Assembly (NCBI GenBank): GCA_021234155.1
Contig: JAJEKV010000046.1
Coordinates: 2,911,258 to 2,975,257, forward strand
DNA from: Isoetes taiwanensis
Taxonomy: Eukaryota > Streptophyta > Lycopodiopsida > Isoetales > Isoetaceae
DNA length: 64,000 nucleotides
Reading direction: 5' to 3'
The notes beneath the pieces are model-generated. The model had not been told where the DNA came from and did not search any database. It saw nothing but the letters and a program-made list of their open reading frames with translations. Every line of letters starts with the position of its first letter. The stretch's first letter is position 1. Shown here piece by piece: positions 11,701 to 23,262 of this stretch. The position numbers and the translations under genes were made by a program.

Positions 11701-12463
11701 ACAGCATCTTAATTGTAGAACATGATCCAATTATCATATATCACAGACAAATACATTGATGAGCACGTTTAACCACCCAACCGGGTCCACAAGGTTATGG
11801 CAATGCAACTGGCTTGGCAAACAATGTCTGGCTACTCCGCGTAGACCATTGGGCAAAGACAATATCTGGCTACTCCACATAGACAATGAGCAAAAACAAT
11901 ATCTGGCTTATTGGCCCTCCAAGCTAGTCTAGTTACTCCACGTAGCCACACATCATAAAAGCAATTGCAGATCTGTGAAGTCGCTATGGCAGTAATTTGT
12001 GATCCCCTGTCACCTTTTTGGCCATTACTCCCTCATACGGATGAATTAGGATATGTGACACCCCAATTCGGAAACTAGACTCCGAGCCGGTTCCAAAGAG
12101 GTACAGTTCGCTGCAATCTGACCTCTGGTTGCCGAGATATGTCCAACTGAAGTTTCGGTTCTATTTATAGATCTCTCTGCGACTTTAGCCTTTTTTAGCA
12201 GGCACTTGCCTTTTTCTCAAAATATCTCCTTGCCTTTAATATTATATGAATTATCATATGGATATTATCTATGGCCTTTTTGCGCAAAATAGTCCGCCCC
12301 TTTTGCTTGATCATTGATTCCCTTTGATATCTCTTCAACCAATGGTTCTCGACCCCATCCTGGATATCACAACCTTGCCATAGTTCCACAACTTTGCCAT
12401 ATTTTGCCATGCCCCATAACCCTGGCGCCGTGGACCACTCCCCCGTGCTATGATTCCGTATCA
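11701..12463 (-). repeat. Second LTR family, minus orientation, ending GTATCA
   Basis: The right end CCACTCCCCCG...GTATCA (12458-12463) matches the end of the LTR at 25.29-26.04 kb. The ACCACCCAACCGGG word near 11,772 also recurs in those LTRs. A minus-strand TATAAATA lies at about 12,160. A direct copy of 11,888-12,450 recurs at 22,708-23,250, and an inverted copy at 22,364-22,700. The left end is unclear. Confidence 0.6.
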
Positions 12464-13085
12464 GTCCATCCCTTCTCAAAAAGAGATCGTTCGCGATCGT
12501 CCGAGTACGTTCCAGTTTGATCCATCCCTTCTCAAGGGGATTGTCCCATGTTTCAATGTACACCTGGGAGTTCCTAGACCCTGCGAACTCAAGAATGGTT
12601 ATATAAGTTAGTGTACTTCCACAGTACCTTATACCCATTGAAATCTCCGCGTTTCCATTATTTTACGGACAAGCTGTCAAGGATATGGATGCAAAAATTT
12701 GGATGCGGAATCTCAGATTATTTCTTATGGGACAGACATATGGGTAAAAGTTCGTAAGTTGATTTTCTTTATGCGGAATAGAGAATAAGAATTTTATTCC
12801 TTGTCTATACCCATGGTGGTTTGGTATCATGGAATCTTTGTATCGTGGAGATACCATCAAGTAATACAGAGTGGAGTCACGAAAAGATAATAAAGCACCG
12901 TGGAGGTACAAAGATATATCGATGCTACTTGAAGTCTTGGCGGATATCCATAATCCAGCGGGAATCGGAACCAATCGGTGGAAGGTCTCCGAGCTAGAAG
13001 TAGCGATGGAGTTTATGGAAAGTCGATCCGAATGCATGGAGAGGTCCGTCCCCACAGTGCACAAATTACTGCGACCTCGGCTCTG
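12464..13085. repeat. Inverted copy of the 0.7-kb flanking repeat
   Basis: This stretch is the diverged reverse complement of 13,400-13,958 and 21,780-22,323. Landmarks include the gaataagaattttattcc and aaatttttgcatcc words. The frames found here on either strand are side products of the repeat, with no known domain. From 13,086 to 13,259 I see nothing. Confidence 0.7.
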
Positions 13086-13259
13086 AAGTCAAGTCAGCCC
13101 ACCATTCCTTAATTTCGGTCTAGAAATCACTATTCATGCCTCTCTTGCTGCTCGATGTCGGCTTTCTCTATATATTCTGTAACAGGTCGATGTCTTCTAT
13201 ATAATATCCTTAGTCTTTAAAAAGGTAAGTCCTTTTTCCTCCCGAAATATCCATTCACC

Positions 13260-13958
13260 CTTTTCTCCATAAATATCCCATCGTACCTTTCTCCAATAAA
13301 TCTCGATATTGCCTTAATAGAGCTCACGTTCCCTTTTGCTTGATCATTGATTCCCTTTGATATCTCTCCAACCAATGGTTCTCGACCCCATTAATTTGTG
13401 CATAGGGGCCGGACCTGCTTTCTGAGACCCGGGCGACGACTGCCCATAAACTCCATCACTACTCTAGCTCGAGACCTTGACTTATTGGTGGGATTAAGGC
13501 TTGGATTATGGATATCCGCGCACTTCCGCAGTACGATATATCTTTGTACCTCCACGGTGCTTTATTATCTTTCGTACCTCCACGGTACTACTTGATGGTA
13601 TCTCCACGATACAGTATCTCCACGATACCAAACCACCATGGGTACAGACAAGGAATAAAATTCTTATTCTCTATTCCGCATAAAGAAAATCAACTTACGA
13701 ACTTTTACCCATATGTCTGTCCCATAGGAAATAATTTGAGATTCCGCATTCAAATTTTTGCATCCATATCCTTGACAGCTTGTCCGTAAAATAATGGAAA
13801 AGCGGAGATTCTAATGGGTATAAAATGCAGTGTGGAAGTACACTAACTTATATAATCATTCTTGAGTTCGCAGGGTCTAGGAACTCCCAGGTGTACATTG
13901 AAACATGGGACAATCACCTTGAGAAGGGATGGACCAAACTGGAACGTACTCGGACGAT
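13260..13958 (+). repeat. Left copy of a 0.7-kb direct repeat flanking the transposase segment
   Basis: It matches 21,626-22,323 almost base for base, from ttctccataaatatccc to cggacgatcg. Differences are concentrated around 13,415-13,505. The repeat holds the iterated 15-mers with a TCCAC core at 13,520-13,628. It is flanked outside by different sequence on each copy, and it lacks TG/CA ends. Confidence 0.85.
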
Positions 13959-14396
13959 CGAATATGCCATCTGCGTTACTCGTGTTGGCCAAAAACCTAT
14001 TGTATACGACACATTTATATAAAAAACCCCTTGTAATACGACTAGTTAATTGCAAGAAAATGCAACCCATATCATACATTTACATGCCAAAAATACATTA
14101 TGTAGCAACCCTTTTCTTATGTATACGATTTTTTTTCCATTCTTATTCTTATTATTGTCCTTATTAAAACTAAATATTTATGATTTGAAAAACTTGAACT
14201 TGGTGATAGAAATGCATTTAGCAATTAGCAAAGAGTCGAAGACACATTTTTAAACTGGATCCACAATGCGAAGCACAAACTTAAAGCCCAAAACATAAAA
14301 TATCAAAGCCATTATGTTCTAACATCTTGATTCCATGGCATAAGTTTAAAAATATCCTTGAAGTTTGAAAGGAAACCCGATCGCCAAAGCAACAAG

Positions 14397-17300
14397 TCAT
14401 ACAAGTTTTCGTTTTCCTTTTTTCTCTGCAAAAGTAGAACAATTGAATGAGTATTTGGAGGCCAAGACGAAACAAACATATTGAGGATAGAAAAAAACCG
14501 CACCTTTCAACTCATCATTAACAAATTTTTCAAATTGTAGTTTGTCATTCTCGTCTAGTGTGTACCTATTTGTGGATGGCTCATATGTTAAGCAAGCAAG
14601 TGCAATGATAGACTCAAGAGATATCAGCTGATTATCTGTCAAATCATATGTGAACCATTTGCGCTCAGTCCTCTTATTGTCGTGCTCTTTGTACCAACCT
14701 AAGTTTAGCTCAACATTATAAGATGGTCGGTCAGCTAGATCAACAGGTTCTCGAGTTTCCTTCCATGCATTTCCCAACTTTCTTCTCATGCTTAACACTC
14801 TACCCAAATACCAAACTTTTTTATATGAGACATTTTTGCCTTTCATATTTCTAGTTGTTACTGATTGTGTCTCATTTTCAATTTCAAAATAAACTGCACA
14901 ATCTGATCCAATCCCAAGCAATGTTGTCGCATTCAACTTCTTCTTGCAATCAATTGCAAAAACCCGATTCTTCACTCTTGTCAATCTATCTTTTGAGAGC
15001 CAGGGGTTGCCATTGAGTTGGCTTACAAGAGTGGCTTTGCATATTTGCTTACCATCGATAAGCACATTATGTTCCACCTTAGCTTCCTCATGCAATTCTT
15101 TCTCATCCAATAAGTCATCAAGCACATGCCTCAACTCCAATTTTGCAACAATGTCTTCATCATTTTCATTCTCATGTTGAGTTGAAGTACCATCTGACTC
15201 AATCAAATTATCAATATCTACAATGTCCGTCTCATCCTCAACATGATCATATTCTAATTTTTTATAATAGTCTTTGTGGAAGTAATCCTCATAAGCCCAT
15301 GGCGTATCCATCCAATTCTTAACATCATTATTGCAAGATATACTAACAGATTTACATAACTCCTTGGCATAAGTAAATCCCTGCTGCAAAGACTCTATAA
15401 TCTTCTCATCTGTGCTTACAAGATCATAGTCACCAAGATTACATAGCATTTCTTTCCCATTCTCATCAAATCGTCTCTCAAGCAAATGCCAAATATGCTC
15501 TTGTTTAGCATGTGCGGCAGGAAACAATAAATTTGATAATGCTTGAAACTCAGCCACACGATTCAATGCACTAGCACTTTCGAGTAGATCAGCACCATCA
15601 TAAGACCTCTCATTCCTGATCATGCCACCAACTTTTGAAAAGAAATTTTCACAAGCATCGGAACCAGTGCATGCTAACGGAGTAGGCAAAGTGGCACAAT
15701 TATCCCTGAAGTACTTAATCAAAAGAACAACATAATGACATGAAAGTTGTATGTCCATAAACGTTTGCTGGCTAATAAAATTCTTTGACAAGCAATGCTT
15801 TTCATGATGTATAATCCACAACCTCCAAAATCTATGACAAAGTAACAAGTTGATTACAAATTTCGTTGTAAGAAAATAAACTTGTTAGGAACATAAAGGA
15901 GCACTAACCTGAAGAAAAAAGATACAGTTGATGCAGCCTTGATTCGATGCCACAAATCCATAGTAGGGGATAGAAATATATCGATGTACAATGCTGCTAT
16001 AGATAGATATACTTCAGTGCCAAGTGTGCGCATTGGAGGTCCACTTTCTCCTTGTCGAAGTCTTCTCAAACAATCCTGTACCTTTCTAGATGCAATCCTT
16101 TGAGCAGCCCTCCAATTTTGTCTATCCTTTCTTTCTACATCTCCAACCTCCAAACCATGCTCCCCTTGACAATAGTTAAAGACATGCCATACATCATTCA
16201 AAGTAACAAGCTCATTTCCAAGATACAATCTCATGGAGGCATTGTCCAATGGATTTATAAGTTTTTTACCATTGTGGATGAAGTCTTGATCATGCAAACC
16301 ATATACACTACCATCTACCCTCAAGCTTGCACTTAGAATCCACCCTTCCCATGGAATTGCATAACCTCCACTCTCACCTTTTGCAGATGTATAGTCTTGT
16401 ACCATACATGCTCTACGTCTTGCATCGCCATCAGAACTATGCCCTATCAAAGGGCCCACGATAGTCCGAAGATGAATATCCCAAAGTTTCAATATCTCAC
16501 ACCATTGAGATCTCACGTCTTCTTGATCAAACCTGTTGCATGTCAATTGAACAGCGAGTACAAGTTTAGGTAGTTTAATGTGTAGAGGATTAACTATGAA
16601 GACCCGCGCATAATGTGCAATTACATTCTCTTCAAATGCCCGTGTAATATTAGCATATCCAACATTGCTTGTACCTACTTTGGCTGTAAAAGATGCATCA
16701 CACTTGTGACTTTCTGCTTTCCCACAAAAACCAATTAAGCAATCATCTCGTGCAATCCACCGTACAGCTCGTTTTATCACTGTTTCATCCTCTGCTACAA
16801 GTGTAGGCACAATTCCTAACGAGAGCCCCAAATCTTGCATATGTTTCTTGTACGTCTTTGCAAGATGGATGAAGGTTTCTTCTCGTATGCCAACTCTATA
16901 TGTAAAATTTTTTCTCGTAGAACGCATGGTTGTGGAAATACTTGGTCCAGCAAAGTTAATGGACAAAAAATTATGCATTCTAGTTCCTCCCCATATCTTT
17001 ATAGTCTCAAAAAGTGCCTTAGTAGTCTCCTTGTATCTCCTCTTATGCCCTGGACGTATGATATTTTGTGCAATATCTGTCAAAAAGTTCCACAATGCAG
17101 GTTTACCATCAAATTTACCTTGATAATGCGCTTCACAAATATCACGACAAAATTTTTGCACATCTTTCCGATGCATAGATTCAGCCAAGCTATCCCTTAG
17201 AGACCTTGTTCTCACCGCCAATGCAGTAGCCCTCATCTTAGTGAACAAAAGTTCCCTCTTCAACTTCCTAACTGTTGATGTACCCTTCTTTGCCAAACTT

Positions 17301-18977
17301 GATATTTCTGAATTTGTTAAGTAATCAACTCTAATGTGAGTTTCTGTTGTTCTTGAACCCCTTGGAACCTTGTCATCATCATGTCTACGAACTCTCATCA
17401 TAAAATCCCTCTCCTTTGGAATTGATGCACATTGTGAACACTGAAAATTGAGGAAAGGCCTACCATCATTTGAGATACGTTTACAACTTGTGTGTCTGAA
17501 TGTGCCGTTAATTTCCACATGTTCTCCATTGTCCATAAATCTGCCCTGCAATTTAGGCTCACAATACCATCTAAAGCCCTGCTTCGATTCATCTAAAAAG
17601 GGTCTCAAATCTCTAATTTTACTCCCATAACGATAGGTCATTTGGTAATATCCCCAACATAACTTCACAAGGGCTGAATTATCTATTTAAAAGACAGAAA
17701 AGAGACTATCTAAAAATTTTTGTGAATTGCAAAAGAGTGTACATTGAACTTTAAAATAGAGACATACCAGAAGTATCGCTTGATTCCGGGTTCTGCGTGC
17801 TTGAAGAAGTTGCTAACACATATTAAAATAACGAATGTTAGTTAGTGAAAACTCAAAGTTTTTCAAGGACATGAATATATTACCTACCTCGAGAAATGAA
17901 AGACAACATGGTTTTTTGTCGTGAGTCAACCTCACATTTACGAGGGCGACCCCTTCTGTTGGTCTCTTCTACCTCTTCCTTCTTATTCTCAATTGTCTTC
18001 AAGTTTTGAATATGTTTTTGCGACATGATATGTTCCCTCATATTTGAAAGAGTAGAACCAGCAAGAGGAAATAATCTTATTGGTTTTTGGCAAATAACAC
18101 ATATTATACGAATGTCATCCAAGTTTACATAACCTGCAACACTTGCCTCATAAAGCTCAAAAACACATCCAGTTTCCTTGGTGAACTCAGCAACTACGTT
18201 CGATAAACAACGCTCAACTACAAGTTTGTTATGTTCCCGAGAGTTCTCCACATTATCCTGAACAACTTCAACTCCATCTCTTTGTCTCATGTTATACTCA
18301 TATTTTTTTACATGTGCTTTTGAAGTAATATGACTCTTGAAAAAATTGCCTATAGTATCATGTCCACCCTGACCATAGCGTACATTGCATTCAATGCACC
18401 AAATATAGAACTCAGCCTTACCTTCCACATCAGAAGACATAAGCTCGCAACGATCCTCCCTACCCATCCTCCTCAATGTTGCAATCCTCTGGTTCAATTC
18501 TTTTTCCCACTTAAATGTTTGTGCCTTTGTTGCACATTTTGCTTGCAAACGACCACCTGGAACAATCGCATTTGATCGGCTACATGTGAAAGGACCTTTG
18601 ACATTCGTATCTTTACTATCCGCACCTTCTTCTATATGAAATATTTCGGGTCCACTTGTTTCAATAGCAGGCCCTGTCGGCGCATTTTCTAGTGTTGATC
18701 CAATCTTTTGCCGTTTTGCAACATTGCCATCACAAAGCTTTACCTGTACCTCTTGCCCTTGAAAGACGAACTTTTCTTCTTGCTTTTTTGATAGAGGCAA
18801 GTTTCTCTCTTTAAGAAAGACAAAATTATGCCCAACAAGTGATTGTAGCTCGTCATTATCAATCTCCTTGCGCAATTCAGAATAAGTACAACCTTCTGGC
18901 ACCATAACGAATCCAATTTCAGTCACGCCACCAAGTTCCTCCACTAGAGAAATAATAATTGTTCTTTCTTGCGCCAT
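14397..18977 (-). CDS. Intact four-exon zinc-finger protein, probable DDE-type transposase of unclassified family
   Basis: Exons on the minus strand are 18977-17888, 17812-17768, 17682-15909 and 15831-14397. All introns are GT-AG, and the frame closes exactly at 1,447 codons. In order the protein has an acidic/ubiquitin-like N-terminus, then C2H2 finger 1 (C194, C197, H216, H222) and finger 2 (C293, C296, H316, H322). An AT-hook (RRGRPRK, about 341) follows. The core carries VAEDETVI (D about 677), GHSSDGDARRR (D about 796 and 798) and HDQDFIHNGKKL (about 843-853). A late GSDACENFF (about 1026-1034) resembles the SQD/LENLF region of P-element-like transposases. The spacing recalls uncharacterised animal proteins with SEDxT and SDGDxR motifs, from memory only. 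A further 78-nt GT-AG segment (14503-14426) can be spliced or read through in frame. No stop or frameshift is present. It could also be a domesticated host gene. Confidence 0.75.
14426..14503 (-). other. Optional in-frame 78-nt intron near the 3' end of the transposase gene
   Basis: Read on the minus strand, the segment begins GTGCGG after GAAAG and ends in a pyrimidine-rich CTACTTTTGCAG. Its length is 26 codons without a stop, so both forms are open. Splicing gives a tail NDELKEKKGKRKLV; retention adds a hydrophobic stretch (VFFYPQYVCFVLASKY). Confidence 0.5.
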
Positions 18978-21625
18978 TTTTCTCCTACTAATAAGGATGG
19001 CTTAGACCTGAAACAACCTGCAAACCACCAGCAATCAGCATCGAAAAGAAATCAGCATCTTTCTTTGTGCAAATTAGCTAAGTGGAATAAGCAAATGCAA
19101 CAAGATTATGAAGCTGGATTTCAGCAGAAACCAGCTGGATCTCTTACATATTTCTTGCAACTGTAAAAAACCAGCTGGATTTCTTATATATTTCTTCAAA
19201 ATGATATGTTCAATGAAGCCCTTGCATGTCTTGGCACCAACGGAAGTAAAATACCAACTAGGATTGCTTAAGAAGAATGAAATCCATCTCTAAGACAGTT
19301 GTAAAGTAAAAATCTGCTCTGTTAGGGTTTTAAAACCTATCTGAATAATGCTCTACCACTATGAGGATATGTCTATTTAGCTGCATTTGGCAGAGGCTAG
19401 GATCTGCCTAAGGAATGATAGAACACCTCAAATAACTGGATATTCATGATCTCTGGACTATCAGCATATGGCAATATTGTCATATGGATACAATTCACAG
19501 TATTTGCCTTCAAAGTGCTTCCTGCACATGTTAGGATCTGCAGAAACATGGATAGACACTAGCTTGCACAATGGGTTGCATGTTTTTAAGTGTATGGATT
19601 TTTCAATAACTACAATCCCTTGGTTATTAGTGACATTAATGGCTAAGAAAATGTCGCATGCTGTAAGCTACTAAGGGTGATATCAACCTTTGTTTCCTCT
19701 CTGAACATCTTTTTGATTTTGGGTAGCTTGGGCGCTCTGATACCTTCAATTTCTGATGGGTAGCTTGGAGCAGCTGTACCGTTTCAGATTTCAGCTCCCA
19801 TCAATTTCAGAAATACAGCTGCAACCTTAGCCATGCAAAGATGTAAGAGATGGGAAATCATTCATCAGTCTTTGGAATGCCCTGCTATTAGAACAAAGGT
19901 ATATGACAGTGATTGGGTATTTATTTTGAGAAACAATCTATCGGGGAACAAGGGACATATTGAATTAGGTTAGAAACATGGCAAAGGTTTCTGACATTTG
20001 ACATTAGTGTATCAGCTAAATGTAGCGGCTTCTGAGGTAAGTTTTCAGATTACTAGCTGAATGCCTGCGTTTTCTCCATGTTTTCTCCATGCATGGTGAC
20101 TCTAAGATCCCATTAGGAGCATCCATGTTTGACACACAGATATGTGAAGAAAATGACAAACTAGACCCAGCTGATCCTTTCAATGCTGAGACTATAGTGA
20201 TCTCAGTAGATGAAAATGGAATAAGGTCTCAGCAGACATAATTAGTGTGATTGATCCTTGCGCAACACAACCATGGCATTTCTTATGCCAAAAACCATGT
20301 AATCTGCCTGTCTAAATCCCTATTCACAAAGTTCATATCTTACAAAGGTCATTGTTTATATTCAGCAAAAGCTTGAAAATAGCAAATTAATTTCGATTGA
20401 GTTCAATTCAACAAGTACGAAGCTGTTTGTAGCTGAGTTTGCTATTGTACACTGTAAGATTATGATCTTCAATCATGGCAATTAAGCAAAGGGCATCTCT
20501 CTGACTACTCGCACAATAATGTCTCCTTGGTTGCATTGCAAGTAACAGGGTTCACCCTAAAATGACAATCCAAAAAATATAAGTTTAAAGGCCTCAATAG
20601 GTGCTGGCTCCAGCAAAGTTAATGGACAGCGGTGAATTTAATGGACAAAATATGCACAGTGGCAGGAAGAAAGCGCCATCTTTCTGTGGCAATAGAGTCT
20701 ATCTTTGAAGTTGCACAATCTTTCTCCATTTTGGAGTTTAAAAAGGCTGGAGGAGACAATTTGCAGCACAGGTCCTTCTATAAGAGTCTGAACAGGAGCA
20801 AATTAAGTAGAAGAATCTATTCTCCTCAAGTTGGCACTGCTTTGCACAAGAGGTAAACATTGTCAGCGGAACAGATATGGAATGCCATGACTTTAAGTAA
20901 TAATGATGTATCAAAGTTCACTTGCAAGGATGCGTGCTTATAAAGCCTTAAGCTAGAATTTATTCAAAATGCTATGTAGCATTGACTTGTTCGTCAGTAC
21001 AGGAAAAATTACAGAACAAAAGTCACTTATTTCTACTTGCTCTCCGATGAATACATTAGTCTATAATGTTGCTAATGTGAAATCCAGAGAAAACCCAATA
21101 TAATACTCACTAGAGCTACGACAGCTTGAATCTTGATATGGGCGTAATCTGCTAGGATTGTTTGCAGATGATAAAGAATTTATGGGCCTCTAGAATCTGC
21201 AGAATCTGCAACAATAAACCAATGCAATGAATATTTAGATTTAAAACTAGGAATCCCTAAACCGATCAAAAAGCAAAACTGTTGAACAATAACAATTCTT
21301 TCTACAAAGAAGGTAAGTAGATCGATTCCATTTTCTTCTAGACGGAAAGGAGTACAAGTTTATTTTTGCAGACTTTGGCAAACTCACTAACATTTAGAAA
21401 TGAATCCTTATAGATCTGGAGTCCTAGAGCCCGAGTCCTAGAGCCCTTGTCGTATGATACGAACAGCAAACTGGCGCCACCATCATCCTTGTCGTATCCC
21501 GTACAATTTCAAAACCAAGTTTTTTATTTTTTTGGTAAGTATACGATACGAGCAAACCATTAAAAAAACCCATATCGTTCACGCAGATAGTCTATACGAC
21601 ATATATTTGGTGCACCCCCCTTGTT
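18978..21625. other. Non-coding region upstream of the transposase gene
   Basis: About 2.6 kb without a recognisable frame. It should hold the promoter and 5' UTR of the minus-strand gene. A short repeated phrase built on ccagctggattt occurs around 19,110-19,190. At 20,609-20,628 there is a 20-base exact copy of a piece of exon 3 (16,946-16,965). TACGA/TCGTA words cluster in the last 180 bases. Confidence 0.5.
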
Positions 21626-22323
21626 TCTCCATAAATATCCCATCGTACCTTTCTCCAATAAATCTCGATATTGCCTTAATAGAGCTCACGTTCCCTTTTG
21701 CTTGATCATTGATTCCCTTTGATATCTCTCCAACCAATGGTTCTCGACCCCATTAATTTGTGCATAGGGGGGACGGACCCTGCTACAGAATCTGGCACTG
21801 ACTGCCCATAAACTCCATCGCTACTCTAGCTCTGAGACCTTCTGACTTATTGGTCTGATTCCGGGCAGTGGATTATGGATATCCGCGCACTTCCGCAGTA
21901 CGATATATCTTTGTACCTCCACGGTGCTTTATTATCTTTCGTACCTCCACGGTACTACTTGATGGTATCTCCACGATACAGTATCTCCACGATACCAAAC
22001 CACCATGGGTACAGACAAGGAATAAAATTCTTATTCTCTATTCCGCATAAAGAAAATCAACTTACGAACTTTTACCCATATGTCTGTCCCATAGGAAATA
22101 ATTTGAGATTCCGCATTCAAATTTTTGCATCCATATCCTTGACAGCTTGTCCGTAAAATAATGGAAACGCGGAGATTCTAATGGGTATAAGGTACTGTGG
22201 AAGTACACTAACTTATATAATCATTCTTGAGTTCGCAGGGTCTAGGAACTCCCAGGTGTACATTGAAACATGGGACAATCACCTTGAGAAGGGATGGACC
22301 AAACTGGAACGTACTCGGACGAT
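21626..22323 (+). repeat. Right copy of the 0.7-kb direct repeat
   Basis: Almost identical to 13,260-13,958 and in the same orientation, at a constant offset of 8,367 bases over its central part. It carries the same five TCCAC-core 15-mers (21,887-21,995). A sixth, in inverted orientation (GTACT-GTGGA-AGTAC), lies at 22,192-22,206 and is damaged in the left copy. Confidence 0.85.
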
Positions 22324-23262
22324 CGCGGATTCGCGGACGATCTCTTTTTGAGAAGGGATGGACTGATACGGAATCATAGCACGGGGTAGTGGTCCACGGC
22401 ACCAGGGTTATGGGGCATGGCAAAATACGGCAAAGTTGTGGAACTATGGCAAGGTTGTGATATCTAGGATGGGGTCGAGAACCATTGGTTGAAGAGATAT
22501 CAAAGGGAATCAATGATCAAGCAAAAGGGGTGGACTATTTTGCACAAAAAGGCCATAGATAATATCCATATGATAATTCATATAATCTAATTAAAGGCAA
22601 GGAGATATTTTGAGAAAACGGCAAGTGCCTGCTAAAAAAGGCTAAAGTCGCAGAGAGATCTATAAATAGAACTGAAACTTCAGTTGGACATATCTCGGCA
22701 ACCATGAGCAAAAACAGTATCTGGCTTATTGGCCCTCCAGGCTAGTCTAGTTACTCCACGTAGCCACACATCATAAAAGCAATTGCAGATCTATGAAGTC
22801 GCATTGCAGTAATTTGTGATCCCCTGTCACCTTTTCGGCCATTACTCCCTCATACTGATGAACTAGGATATGTGCCACCCCAATTCGGAAACTAGACTCC
22901 GAGCCGGTTCCAAAGAGGTAAAGTTCGCTGCAATCTGACCTCTGGTTGCCGAGATATATCCAACTGAAGTTTCAGTTCTATTTATAGATCTCTCTGCGAC
23001 TTTAGCCTTTTTCAGCAGGCACTTGCCTTTTTCTCAAAATATCTCCTTGCCTTTAATTAGATTATATGAATTATCATATGGATATTATCTATGGCCTTTT
23101 TGTGCAAAATAGTCCACCCCTTTTGCTTGATCATTGATTCCCTTTGATATCTCTTCAACCAATGGTTCTCGACCCCATCCTAGATATCACAACCTTGCCA
23201 TAGTTCCACAACTTTGCCATATTTTGCCATGCCCCATAACCCAGCGGGACCATCTCGTGCTA
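22324..23262. repeat. Two LTR copies in inverted arrangement
   Basis: 22,364-22,700 begins TGATAC and is the reverse complement of about 22,945-23,250, giving two arms of roughly 300 bp around a 245-bp centre. The right arm with its centre (22,708-23,250) is a direct copy of 11,888-12,450. A plus-strand TATAAATA lies near 22,660 in the left arm. No coding frame is supported. Confidence 0.7.

Larger units (their letters stand above)
13959..21625 (-). mobile_element. Candidate DNA transposon carrying a four-exon transposase
   Basis: This is the segment between the two direct repeats. It holds one minus-strand gene (14,397-18,977) plus about 2.6 kb of upstream non-coding DNA. TACGA/TCGTA words cluster near both ends: 14,004-14,128 on the left, and 21,450-21,599 on the right, including TCGTATGATACGA. 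A roughly 30-bp direct similarity starting TATACGACA is present at 14,003 and 21,594. The best inverted match of the ends is only the 8-mer ATCTGCGT (13,972 and, inverted, about 21,580). I could not find clean terminal inverted repeats or a target-site duplication, so the exact ends remain open. Confidence 0.5.

Noticed and set aside
12195-13086. Frames of 147, 133 and 71 codons in the LTR-rich region
   Set aside because: The same translations reappear in all copies of the repeat in either orientation and contain no known domain.
13965-21600. Terminal inverted repeats of the transposase element
   Set aside because: Only an 8-base inverted match (ATCTGCGT) with weak surrounding similarity was found. 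That is not enough to call the ends or the target-site duplication.
13959-21625. Reading the 0.7-kb direct repeats as LTRs of a retrotransposon
   Set aside because: No TG/CA ends, no primer-binding site or polypurine tract, and the enclosed gene is a zinc-finger transposase-like protein without gag or pol motifs.
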